Below are positions 22,803 through 31,007 of a DNA stretch of 32,108 nucleotides, one piece after another (position 1 is the stretch's first letter; each line of letters begins with the position of its first letter). The notes beneath the pieces are model-generated. The model ran no database searches and was not told where the DNA came from. It saw only the letters and a program-made list of their open reading frames with translations. Position numbers and translations under genes: made by a program. Source of the stretch: JBASNZ01 sp049657775 (lineage in GTDB: Bacteria; Actinomycetota; Coriobacteriia; Anaerosomatales; Anaerosomataceae). The stretch lies in assembly GCA_049657775.1 (NCBI GenBank), contig JBASNZ010000021.1:1-32108 (forward strand), in the 5' to 3' direction.

Positions 22803-25190
22803 ATGCTCGCGATCCGCTGGAAGAAGGTCCTCCAGGACCTGACGGCCCACCGCTTCCGGACGCTGCTGGTGGTGCTCTCCATCGCCATCGGTGTGTTCTC
22901 GGTCGGCATCATCATGGGCGGGCGCCAGATCCTTGTGCGCGAGTTCGATGGCGAGTACCTCTCGTCCCGGCCTCGCAACGCCGGACTCTACACCGCTCCG
23001 TTCGACGAGCAGATGGTGCGTCGTGTCTCGGAATACCCGGGCGTCATCGCCGCACAGGGCAGAGAGACGGCGACCTTCAGGTACACGTGGGACGGGTCTG
23101 ACGCGGCGCGGTCCATCTCGCTCGTGGCCCTTAAGGACTTCGAGAACATCGCCGTTGAGAAGATCGTGCCCGAAGATGTGACGCACTGGCCACCGCGCCG
23201 GGGCGAGATCGTGCTGGAGTCTTCGTCGAGGGAGACGGGCGACTACCAGATCGGGGATGTGCTCACGCTTGAGATGACCGAAGGTGACCCCGTGCGGCTT
23301 ACCGTGGTCGGCTTCGCGCACGACGTGAACGCGTATCCCGCGCAGTTCATGGGCGCCGAAACGGGGTTTGTGTCATTTGACACGCTGCCGGACCTGGACC
23401 TTTCCAAGTCGTTCAACCAGCTGCTCGTAGTCTTCAACCCCGACGGTCTGACGCAGCGCACGGCTTCGGTCCTGGCCGATGACATCAAGCAGAACGTCTT
23501 TGAGGCCAACGGCATCATAGTGTACGGGATGGAGGTGCCCAAGCCCGGCAGTCACTTCCTAGGCGACATCTTCAAGGCCGTGTCGCTCCTGCTGCTCGCG
23601 CTGGGCGTGCTTAGCCTGGGGCTTTCGGGCTTCTTGGTGATCAACACTGTCTCCGCGCTGATGGCGCAACAGATCAAGCAGGTCGGCATCATGAAGGCGA
23701 TCGGCGGGCGAGCCTCTCAGGTGACGTGGATGTATCTGGTGATGGTGGCCATCTACGGCGTGCTCGCGGTGCTGGTGGGATTGCCGGCCTCGGTCTGGAT
23801 CGGACGGATGTTCATCGAGTTCGCGGCCCGCACGCTTAATGTGCGGGTGGCATCGTACACGCCGGCCGGCTGGGTCACCGCGCTCGAGGTGGTCGTCGGC
23901 CTCGTGGTGCCGATCCTCGCGGCCATCGTTCCCGTGCGGATGGGCACGCGCACGAGCGTGGTCCGCGCACTCAACGCGACCGGTGTCTCCTCGGCGCACT
24001 TTGGACACGGACTCGTGGATCGCGCGCTCGGGCTGGTCAAGGGACTTCCGCGTCCCGTCGCCCTGTCGCTCCGCAACACGTTCCTTCGCAAGGGGCGACT
24101 CGCACTTACGCTGGCCACGCTCTCGCTGGCCTCGGCGGTGGTGATGAGCGTCTTCTCGGTGCAGGCGTCGATCAACCAGAGCATCGCGGACCTGGGCGCC
24201 TGGTGGCGCTACGACATGCAGGTCAACTACGAGCAGCCCGTGGACCGGACGGCTGCGGAACGCGAGATCGAAGCTGTCGACGGCGTGCACGAAGTGGAGA
24301 GCTGGATCACCGCGCCCACGTCGCTGGAACGCTCGGACGGCACCAAGAACGAGACGTTATCGACAGTCGGGATGCCGTACGACACCACGTTCGTCGCGCC
24401 CACGGTGGTGAGCGGCAGATGGCTCGAAGAGAGTGACACCGACGCGATCGTGGTCAACACCGACGCGGTCAAAGAGGAGGAGGCCCTTGAGGTCGGGCAG
24501 CGCGTCACGCTCTCGATGAGGGGCGAGGAGAAGGTGTGGCGCGTGGTCGGCGTGATCAAGGGCCAGATGAGCGGCCCGATGATCTTCACCAGCCGGGACG
24601 CGTTGGCGACCCTCCTCGGCGATGAGAGCGTGTCGCGTTCTATGATCAAAGCCACCAGCTCCGATCCCGACGTGTACACCAAGACGCTGGAGCGTGTGGA
24701 GACCCGGCTGGAAGACGCAGGGTTCGCTATTGTCGGCACGCGCACCGTCGCGGCCTTCAGCGAGCAGATAGCCAGTCAGCTGGGGATCCTCGTGTCGTTC
24801 TTGGTGATCATGGCCGTACTGCTCGCATCGGTAGGCGTGATAGGCCTTACCGGCACCATGTCGATCAACGTCATCGAGAGCACTCGCGAGATCGGTGTTA
24901 TGCGTGCGATCGGCGCCGTACACAACTCCATCTACCAGATATATATCACCGAGGGTCTGGTGGTGGGTCTCATGAGTTGGGGCATCGGCGCGGTAGCCGC
25001 ATACCCGATGAGCTACCTGCTCACGAACGCGCTGTCCGGCGCCATCGGCATCCCGCTCTCGTACCGCTTCTCGTGGACCGGGGTCGCCTCCTGGTTTGGC
25101 GTGATCTCGCTCATCTCGATCGTCGCGAGCCTGACGCCCGCTTTCAGAGCGAGTCAGGTCAGCGTCCGAGATGCGATAGCATACGAGTGA
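22803..25190 (+). CDS. FtsX-like ABC permease (two FtsX domains)
   Basis: A 795-residue permease. A transmembrane helix near residues 18-38 is followed by a large extracellular MacB_PCD-like domain, an FtsX core with three helices (LLLLALGVLSLGLSGFLVIN) and the motif QIKQVGIMKAIGG. A second copy begins near residue 425 with another helix, outer domain and FtsX core carrying STREIGVMRAIGA near residue 695. This 10-helix-like duplicated layout is typical of ABC3 permeases paired with a single LolD/MacB ATPase. No MacA-type adaptor is encoded nearby; the zinc-ribbon membrane protein may take an accessory role. Substrate not inferable. Stop lies 28 bases before the threonine aldolase start. Confidence 0.92.
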   Translation: MLAIRWKKVLQDLTAHRFRTLLVVLSIAIGVFSVGIIMGGRQILVREFDGEYLSSRPRNAGLYTAPFDEQMVRRVSEYPGVIAAQGRETATFRYTWDGSDAARSISLVALKDFENIAVEKIVPEDVTHWPPRRGEIVLESSSRETGDYQIGDVLTLEMTEGDPVRLTVVGFAHDVNAYPAQFMGAETGFVSFDTLPDLDLSKSFNQLLVVFNPDGLTQRTASVLADDIKQNVFEANGIIVYGMEVPKPGSHFLGDIFKAVSLLLLALGVLSLGLSGFLVINTVSALMAQQIKQVGIMKAIGGRASQVTWMYLVMVAIYGVLAVLVGLPASVWIGRMFIEFAARTLNVRVASYTPAGWVTALEVVVGLVVPILAAIVPVRMGTRTSVVRALNATGVSSAHFGHGLVDRALGLVKGLPRPVALSLRNTFLRKGRLALTLATLSLASAVVMSVFSVQASINQSIADLGAWWRYDMQVNYEQPVDRTAAEREIEAVDGVHEVESWITAPTSLERSDGTKNETLSTVGMPYDTTFVAPTVVSGRWLEESDTDAIVVNTDAVKEEEALEVGQRVTLSMRGEEKVWRVVGVIKGQMSGPMIFTSRDALATLLGDESVSRSMIKATSSDPDVYTKTLERVETRLEDAGFAIVGTRTVAAFSEQIASQLGILVSFLVIMAVLLASVGVIGLTGTMSINVIESTREIGVMRAIGAVHNSIYQIYITEGLVVGLMSWGIGAVAAYPMSYLLTNALSGAIGIPLSYRFSWTGVASWFGVISLISIVASLTPAFRASQVSVRDAIAYE

Positions 25191-25218
25191 CCCTGCTCAA
25201 CTACACCGGAGGTATCCC

Positions 25219-26256
25219 GTGACGGCTCGATCGCGCATGTTCGCAAGCGACAACGCATCCGGCGCGCACCCCGACGTCCTGGCCGCGATCGCCGCTGCCA
25301 ACGTGGGACACGCGCACGCGTACGGCTACGACGAGTGGACCGAGCGCGCAGTCGAGGCCATCCGCCGTCACCTGGGCGAGCAGGCTCAGCCGTTCTTCGT
25401 CTTCAACGGCACCGGCGCCAACGTCTCGGCGCTCTCGGCGCTCCTCCAGCCGTTCCACTCGGTGCTGTGCTCGGACGTGGCGCACATCAACACAGATGAG
25501 TGCGGCGCCCCCGAGCGGTTCACCGGCTGCAAGCTCGTGGGTCTGCCGACGACCGACGGCAAGATCACGCCGGCGCAGATCGAGGGCGCCCTCGGTGGCG
25601 TAGGCTCCGAGCACCACTCGCAGCCGCGGGTCGTCTCGGTCACGCAGTCGACCGAGTACGGCACGGTCTACCGTCCCGATGAGCTTCGTGCCATCGCCGA
25701 TGTCGCGCACGCGAACGGCCTGTACGTGCATATGGACGGCGCGCGCATCTCCAACGCCGCCGCGTTCTTGGGATGCACACTTGCCGAGATCGTCACGGAC
25801 GCGGGCGTGGACGTCATCTCGCTCGGCGGCACCAAGAACGGGCTGCTCTTCGGCGAGGCCGTGGTGTTCCTACGGCCCGAACTGGCCGAGCAGTTCCTGT
25901 ACGTGCGCAAGTCCTCGGGGCAGTTGGCGTCGAAGATGCGGTTCGTCTCGGCGCAGTTCGAGGCGCTCTATGGTGGCGATCTGTGGCTTGAGAACGCCTT
26001 GCACTCCAACGCGATGGCTCGCATGCTCGCGGAAGGCCTGCGTGACGTACCGGGCGTTACGCTGACGCAGGCTATCGAGGCCAACGAGGTCTTCGCGGTG
26101 TTGGATAAGAGACTCATCGAGCCGTTGCGGCAAGTCGCCGATTTCTATACGTGGGACGAGGGCACGAACGAGGTGCGTCTGGTGACATCGTGGGACACCA
26201 CCGAGGGCGACGTTCGGGCCTTCGTGGGGAGGGCGCACGTGATTCAGGGGGGCTAG
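25219..26256 (+). CDS. ltaE: Low-specificity threonine aldolase (PLP enzyme)
   Basis: A 345-residue fold-type I PLP enzyme that splits threonine or allo-threonine to glycine and acetaldehyde. It opens with SRMFASDNASGAHPDVLAAI, the family start, has FVFNGTGANVSAL for phosphate and cofactor contact, HMDGARISNAAAFLG around the cofactor Asp, and SLGGTKNGLLFGEAVVF with the Schiff-base Lys 206. GTG 25219 is six bases after GGAGG. Length and motifs are complete. Its stop overlaps a ribosome-binding-like GGGGGG in front of the small frame at 26258. It may be transcribed with the upstream ABC operon given the 28-base gap. Confidence 0.92.
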   Translation: MTARSRMFASDNASGAHPDVLAAIAAANVGHAHAYGYDEWTERAVEAIRRHLGEQAQPFFVFNGTGANVSALSALLQPFHSVLCSDVAHINTDECGAPERFTGCKLVGLPTTDGKITPAQIEGALGGVGSEHHSQPRVVSVTQSTEYGTVYRPDELRAIADVAHANGLYVHMDGARISNAAAFLGCTLAEIVTDAGVDVISLGGTKNGLLFGEAVVFLRPELAEQFLYVRKSSGQLASKMRFVSAQFEALYGGDLWLENALHSNAMARMLAEGLRDVPGVTLTQAIEANEVFAVLDKRLIEPLRQVADFYTWDEGTNEVRLVTSWDTTEGDVRAFVGRAHVIQGG

Positions 26257-26257
26257 C

Positions 26258-26446
26258 GTGGATCGGAGCCGCACGGTCCTCAGGCAGATCGAGATCTACC
26301 GTCTGCTCAGCATCTGACTCGCCTCACTCGCCGCTGCGTTCTACGTTGGCGATCAGGTGCGCCGTGTCGTCATCACCGGCGCCGCCAACGTGACCAGCGC
26401 GGTTTGCCGCTATCCCGTGATGTGGAAGATCGAGCCGCTTGTGTGA
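26258..26446 (+). pseudogene. Small membrane-protein-like ORF with an in-frame TGA
   Basis: GTG 26258 sits five bases after a GGGGGG sequence at the ltaE end. It encodes 19 codons (MDRSRTVLRQIEIYRLLSI), then TGA 26315-26317, then 42 more codons starting LASLAAAFYVGDQVRRVVITGAANV. Reading TGA as TGG-derived Trp gives a smooth short hydrophobic helix between charged ends, which looks like a real small protein with a nonsense mutation. I see no SECIS-like hairpin after this TGA. The 3' end overlaps the convergent sugar dehydrogenase remnant by about 37 bases. Could also be chance. Confidence 0.3.
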
Positions 26447-27513
26447 TCGAGCAGGTAGATCTCGCCGTCCTCGTCCTCGCCGAATGACGAGGGGTTGTAC
26501 CCGCTCTGCCGCAGCAGCTCCGTCTTCCAGGTACCGCCAACACGGGCGAGACCCCAGATGCGGCCCCGTGACGTAATCGGCATACAGGTACACGCCGCGG
26601 ATCCCGGGTTGTGCGCTCCCGCGGTGCACATAGCCGCCGGTCACGGATCTGCCGACGGTGTGGTCGTACTCGATCGCCGGCAGCGTGTACCGGCTGGCAT
26701 CGTCGGGCCTGGCGGCCTTGGGCGGGTAGGCGTGCGAGCCCTCACAGACGTTCCAGCCGTAGTTGCGGCCGCCCGTCGCCGGGGGCTCGACGTCGATCTC
26801 TTCCCACGTGTTTTGACCCACGTCGGCGAGGTAGAGTTCCCCGTGCCGCGGTCGAACGAGAAGCGCCAGGAGTTGCGCAGCCCAAGCGCCCAGATCTCGG
26901 GCTGGAACGCGGTGTCGGCGACGAACGGGTTGTCGGGCGGGATGCGATACCGATCCGACGTTCCGATGGCGCCGGTGACGTCGATGCGCAGCAGCTTGCC
27001 CAGGAGCGACTTCCCGTTCTGGGCGTTGCGCTTTGGGTCGCCGCCGCTGCCTCCGTCGCCCATCCCGATGTAGAGGTAGCCGTCCGGCCCGAAGACGATC
27101 TGCCCGCCATTGTGGTTGGCGTAGGGCTGTTTGACGGTGAGAAGCACCTGGGCGGAACCGGGGTCCGCGACGCCGGAAGAGGCCGATACGCGATATCTCG
27201 AGATGACCGTGTCGCCCGCGGTGTCGGTGTAGTCCAGGTAGAACACGCCGGATGTCTTGTAGTCGGGGGCGAAGGCGAGGCCCAACAGCCCGCGCTCGCC
27301 GGTCTTGCTCACACGGTCCGAGATGTCGAGAAAGACGCCGGCGGTATCCGCGCCCTTGTCGATCACCTTGATGCGACCGTTCTGCTCGACTACGAACACC
27401 CGGCCGCTACCGTCTCCGGCTGCGGGGATGACCGCGAGCAGCGCGGATACAGCCACGAGCGAAGCGAGCTGGCGCCCGTGGGCACATCCTCGCGGTGGTC
27501 GTTGGTGTCTCAC
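26410..27513 (-). pseudogene. PQQ-type glucose/sorbosone dehydrogenase-like gene with two frameshifts
   Basis: A beta-propeller of the GSDH family (YliI-like): GDGSGRVFVVEQNGRIKVIDKG, GERGLLGLAFAPDY, NHNGGQIVFGPDGYLYIGMGDGG and LLRIDV, then LRNSWRFSFDRGTG. At the C4 tract 26839-26842 one base is missing and homology moves to another frame (VGQNTWEEIDV, GGRNYGWNVCEG); at the C4 tract 26564-26567 one base is extra and it returns (RIWGLARVGGTWKTELL to the end). Either two G-tract sequencing errors or a real pseudogene. The start GTG 27513 follows GGAGG, 15 bases after the peroxiredoxin stop, so it is in that operon. The N-terminus is short: a signal-like segment runs directly into the first blade. 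Confidence 0.75.
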
Positions 27514-27527
27514 CGGTCCTCCGGCAG

Positions 27528-28037
27528 TCAGCGCCGCTCGATCCGCTCGTCGGCCGAGACACCCCCGTGCCGTGCGCCCGCGAGCTCCCGGATCGCGGCG
27601 ATCACGTCGTCGGCGTGCCCCTCCACCTTGACCTTCGCCCAGACCCGGGCGATGCGTCCCGTGGGATCGACGAGGAACGTCGAGCGCTTGGCCGTCACGC
27701 CCAGCACCTCCCGGGCACCGTATGCGTCGATGATGGACTTGGAGGTGTCGGAGATCAGCGGGAACGTGAGTTCGAACTTGTCGACGAAGCGCTGCTGCAC
27801 CTCGGGTTTGTCTGCGCTTACGCCCACTACCAGGGCGTTCAGGGACTCGAGCTCGGTTTGATGAGCCTGGAAGTCCTTGGCCTCATGCGTTCAACCGGGG
27901 GTGTTGGCACGAGGGAAGAAGTAGACCACCACCCACTTGCCCGTGTGCTCGCTCAGCACGAACCGGCCGTCGCCTGTGATGGGCGCATCGATCGCGGGGG
28001 CAGCATCGCCAACTGCGGGCATCTGTATGTCGGACAT
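27528..28037 (-). CDS. Selenocysteine-containing peroxiredoxin, BCP/PrxQ family (TGA read as Sec)
   Basis: 169 residues when TGA 27893-27891 is read as selenocysteine 49. The start ATG 28037 follows GAGGAG. The N-terminus VGDAAPAIDAPITGDGRFVLSEHTGK and VVVYFFPRANTPG are the family lead-in to the peroxidatic PGCT motif; after TGA the same frame reads THEAKDFQ, then LNALVVGVSADKPEVQQRF, FPLISDTSKSIIDAYG, RSTFLVDPTGRIARVW to the normal family end. TGC to TGA at precisely the catalytic Cys points to Sec rather than nonsense. There is no cysteine elsewhere and Lys 54 replaces the E. coli BCP resolving Cys, so this is a one-Sec enzyme needing an external reductant. It would reduce H2O2 or organic peroxides in the cytoplasm. 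A SECIS-like hairpin follows. Confidence 0.85.
27861..27886 (-). promoter_or_regulatory. SECIS-like stem-loop just after the Sec codon
   Basis: Four bases after the TGA, ATGAG (27886-27882), one bulged G, and CC (27880-27879) pair with GG (27867-27866) and CTCAT (27865-27861). The 11-base top AAGGACTTCCA can close two more G-C pairs over ACTT. The apical GG is 15-16 bases after TGA, similar in place and in AGGxCT sequence to the E. coli fdhF element that binds SelB. It is read within the coding frame, as bacterial SECIS elements are. Binding is inferred. Confidence 0.65.
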
Positions 28038-28115
28038 GAGGTTCTCCTCTCGGCGGCTACACTCGGTTTGTCCCTCTTTGATACGATTCTCCAACACGAC
28101 CCCAAGGGAGGCGAG

Positions 28116-28340
28116 ATGGACGAGTGCAAGTTGCGCGCGGCGAACGGTCATCCCGGCGTGCCCTGCGACGAGGACCGCTGCATGTACTGGCGCGTCGTCG
28201 ATCACCTGGACATCGACGTTGGCTCACGTGAGGGGTGCGCCATCCAGTTCTTCAGTCTGCTTGAGGGCGGCGACAGCGCGAGAGCCGAGTGGCTGCTGTC
28301 GGTGAAGGAGCGCGTGGAGGGCCTGGACGACAAGCGGTAG
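28116..28340 (+). CDS. Small four-cysteine protein of unknown function
   Basis: 74 residues, starting at ATG 28116 after AAGGGAGG. Cysteines at 4, 17, 22 and 41 (MDECK, GVPCDEDRC, EGCAIQ) could hold a metal or form disulfides; the C-terminal half is acidic and helical (GGDSARAEWLLSVKERVEGL). No named family recognised. It is divergent from the selenoprotein gene across 78 bases and the first of three genes with one-base gaps (NYN RNase, DUF554). The frame is open far upstream but this is the only start with a clear ribosome binding site. Confidence 0.7.
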   Translation: MDECKLRAANGHPGVPCDEDRCMYWRVVDHLDIDVGSREGCAIQFFSLLEGGDSARAEWLLSVKERVEGLDDKR

Positions 28341-28341
28341 C

Positions 28342-28824
28342 ATGTCAGCCATGCGCTACCTCATAGACGGCTACAACGTGACCATGACCGACCCGGCGAC
28401 GAAGGGTCTTCCCGCCGAGCAGCAACGCGCCGTGCTCGTCAGGCGGCTTGCGGCACGCGGAGCGGGTCTGCTCGGGAGCGGCACGATCACCATCGTGTTC
28501 GACGGGCGCCCCGACGGGACCACGGTAGCCACCGGCACGATCGGCGTGCGGTTCTCGGCCGATGACAGCGCCGATGATGTGATCGCGGGACTTACGGCCG
28601 GCGCGGGTGTTACCGTGGTCACTTCGGACGCCGCGCTCGCGCGGCGCGTGAAGGCGGAAGGCGCGCAGGTGCTGCCGTCATCGAGCGTGTTCGATGGCGC
28701 GCACGCTCCGAGGAGACGAACGCGCGGCAGGTATCCTGCCGCAAGCGCCGGTCTGCCAAAGGGCGCCAACCGTATCACCGAGGAACTCAAGAACATCTGG
28801 CTCGCAAACGAAGACGAGGAGTGA
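28342..28824 (+). CDS. NYN-domain (YacP/Rae1-like) ribonuclease
   Basis: 160 residues. A PIN-like NYN fold with the leading motif YLIDGYNV, TITIVFDGRPDG, and the acidic SADDSADDVIAGL and VVTSDAALARRVKAEGAQVLPSS segments that build the metal site. B. subtilis YacP (Rae1) is a ribosome-associated mRNA endonuclease of this family. ATG 28342 begins one base after the upstream stop; ATG 28351 is a possible alternative. The C-terminal tail is basic, then acidic (NEDEE). The next gene starts one base after its stop. Confidence 0.88.
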   Translation: MSAMRYLIDGYNVTMTDPATKGLPAEQQRAVLVRRLAARGAGLLGSGTITIVFDGRPDGTTVATGTIGVRFSADDSADDVIAGLTAGAGVTVVTSDAALARRVKAEGAQVLPSSSVFDGAHAPRRRTRGRYPAASAGLPKGANRITEELKNIWLANEDEE

Positions 28825-28825
28825 T

Positions 28826-29581
28826 ATGCGCGGCATAGGCGTCATCGTGAACGTGCTGGCAGTGTTCGCGGGAACCGCGGTCGGGCTGCTGTTCGGTAAA
28901 CTCATCGCGGACAGATTCCGCCAGATCGCGTTCGTGGCGATCGGGTTGTCCACCATGGTCATCGGCGCCTCGATGTCCGTTGGCGGTCTGGGCGATCTGG
29001 GCGGCACCAGGATCGGCAGCTACGCCGCGCTCGTGCTGGTGGGCTCGCTCGTGCTTGGCGCGATCACCGGCGAGGCCATGCGTATCGAGTACTGGCTGGA
29101 ACGGTTCGGGCACTGGCTGCAGGAGGTCGCGGGCAAGATCCCGTTCCTGTCTCCGGGCAAGGCGACCGAGCCGGGCGAGAAGGGCCACACGCTTGTGGAG
29201 GGCTTCGTGACCGCATCGCTCCTGTTCTGTGTGGGTGCGATGACCGTTCTCGGCTCGCTTCAAGACGGGCTGGGCGACCCTTCGCTGCTTTACCTCAAGG
29301 CGCTGCTCGACGGAATCGCGGCGATCGCGCTCGCGACCACGTTCGGGGCCGGTGTCGGTCTCTCGATACTACCCGTTGCGATCATCCAGGGCGGTCTCGC
29401 GCTTGGCGCGGCCAGCCTGCAGCCCTACATCACCGATCCGGTGGTCTTTGCCATCGAGCTCGTGGGTGGCACGCTCATCTTCGCGATCGGGTTGGACCTG
29501 GCGGGTGTCAAGCGATTGCCCGTCGGCAACATCCTGCCCGCCATCGTGTTCGCCGCCTTTGCCGCGGCGCTGCTGACGTAG
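28826..29581 (+). CDS. DUF554 family membrane protein (YdfK/YqgA-like)
   Basis: 251 residues with about seven hydrophobic segments. The start MRGIGVIVNVLAVFAGTAVGLLFGK, the central FVTASLLFCVGAMTVLGSLQDGL and the end LVGGTLIFAIGLDLAGVKRLPVGNILPAIVF are characteristic of the family. It is a polytopic inner membrane protein with no established function. ATG 28826 is preceded by GAGGAG inside the last codons of the upstream gene. Third gene of the 28116-29581 operon. Length is close to the usual 230-250 residues. Confidence 0.92.
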   Translation: MRGIGVIVNVLAVFAGTAVGLLFGKLIADRFRQIAFVAIGLSTMVIGASMSVGGLGDLGGTRIGSYAALVLVGSLVLGAITGEAMRIEYWLERFGHWLQEVAGKIPFLSPGKATEPGEKGHTLVEGFVTASLLFCVGAMTVLGSLQDGLGDPSLLYLKALLDGIAAIALATTFGAGVGLSILPVAIIQGGLALGAASLQPYITDPVVFAIELVGGTLIFAIGLDLAGVKRLPVGNILPAIVFAAFAAALLT

Positions 29582-29636
29582 ACGTCTGACTGCACGTGAT
29601 GGCCGGGCAACTCCCTCGCAGATAAGGCCAGCTGAC

Positions 29637-30905
29637 ATGACCAAGATCGGCGCATACTCCGAGGTCGGCACGCTCCGCACGGTGCTTGTGCACCGCCCGG
29701 GCCTCGCCCTCGAACGGCTCACCCCGCGCAACCGCGAGGCGTTCTTGTTCGACGAACTCGTGTGGGTGGAGCGCGCGCAGCGCGAGCACGACGAATTCAC
29801 GGCCGTCATGCGCGGTCGCGGCGTGGAGGTTCTCTACCTCGATGACCTGCTCTCCGAGACCCTTGCGGCATCCGAGGCCGCACGCGCCGACATCGTCACG
29901 CGCCTGGTGTCGGCCTACACGGTCGGCCCGTCGCTGGTACGCGATCTGCGCGCCTTCCTGCTCGGACTCACCGCCGGCCGGCTTGCGGAGGTTCTGGTTG
30001 GCGGGCTGCTCATCTCGGAGCTCGACGGCATCGACCTCGACACACTCAATCGCCACTCACTCGGCGCAGTGCTTGCCGAGCCCAACTCGTTCGTGCTGCC
30101 GCCACTGCCCAACAGCCTGTTCACGCGCGACTCAAGCGCGTGGCTCTACGGTGGCGTGGTGCTGCCGCCGCTCTTCTGGCACGCGCGCCGTCTTGAGGTC
30201 GTGAACATGTCAACCATCTACCGCTACCACCCGCGCTTTACTGCCGAGGAGTTCTCGTTCTGGCATCCGCCGCAGGGCGATGCCGGCCGTTTCGGCGTGG
30301 AGGACCTGGGACAGGGCAACACGCTCGAGGGCGGCGACCTGATGCCCATCGGGAATGGGACCGTGCTCGTGGGCATGGGCGAGCGCTCCACGGGTCGAAT
30401 GGTGGAACACATCGCGCGGTCGCTGTTCTCGGCGGGCGCCGCCGAGCGCATCATCGCGTGCCGCATGCCGCAGGACCGGGCTTACATGCATATCGACACC
30501 GTCTTCGGCTTCGTCGACCGGGACGCAGTGACGCTCTACCCCGACGTCATCGACGCGATGCAGGTCTACAGCATCAGGCCGGGCCACGACGAGGACTCAT
30601 TTGAGATCACCGCCGAGAACGGGCTGCTCGAGGCGGTTGCGGACGCCCTCGGCGTGAAGCGGCTGCGCACGATCCCGACGGGCGGCGACGCGTTCCAGTC
30701 GGCGCGCGAGCAGTGGGACGACGGCAACAACGTGGTCGCGTTGGAGCCGGGCGTGGTGGTTGCGTACTCCAAGAACACACACACGAACGCGGCGCTCAGG
30801 GCCGCCGGCATCGAGGTCATCGAGATCGAGGGCTCGGAGCTTGGCAAGGGTCGCGGCGGCTGCCACTGCATGACGTGCCCGATCTCGCGGGACGCGATCG
30901 AGTAG
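29637..30905 (+). CDS. arcA: Arginine deiminase
   Basis: A 422-residue arginine deiminase, converting arginine to citrulline and ammonium. Starts MTKIGAYSEVGTLRTVLVHRPG, the family opening. Catalytic and binding residues are present: Asp of FTRDSSA, Glu and Asp of EGGD, His and Asp of MHIDTVF, and the nucleophile Cys 411 in GGCHCMTCP. The helical bundle insert (about 75-150) is intact. ATG 29637; ribosome binding site weak (AAGG 13 bases up). With carbamate kinase it gives ATP from arginine and alkalinises the cell. The ornithine carbamoyltransferase gene is not between them. Downstream 170 bases lie before arcC. Confidence 0.95.
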   Translation: MTKIGAYSEVGTLRTVLVHRPGLALERLTPRNREAFLFDELVWVERAQREHDEFTAVMRGRGVEVLYLDDLLSETLAASEAARADIVTRLVSAYTVGPSLVRDLRAFLLGLTAGRLAEVLVGGLLISELDGIDLDTLNRHSLGAVLAEPNSFVLPPLPNSLFTRDSSAWLYGGVVLPPLFWHARRLEVVNMSTIYRYHPRFTAEEFSFWHPPQGDAGRFGVEDLGQGNTLEGGDLMPIGNGTVLVGMGERSTGRMVEHIARSLFSAGAAERIIACRMPQDRAYMHIDTVFGFVDRDAVTLYPDVIDAMQVYSIRPGHDEDSFEITAENGLLEAVADALGVKRLRTIPTGGDAFQSAREQWDDGNNVVALEPGVVVAYSKNTHTNAALRAAGIEVIEIEGSELGKGRGGCHCMTCPISRDAIE

Positions 30906-31007
30906 GGCCGACGGTTCGGGCGGGGCGTCGCGCCGCGATGCGCATACGGTCACGGTAGCCGCGCACCGCGTGTTCGCGCCGAACGGCCCTTGCCATAGAG
31001 GGTAGGA

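Noticed and set aside
26315..26317. TGA in the small ORF after ltaE as a second selenocysteine codon
   Set aside because: No stem-loop with a GG apex in the following 40 bases, and the context is a hydrophobic helix rather than a redox site.
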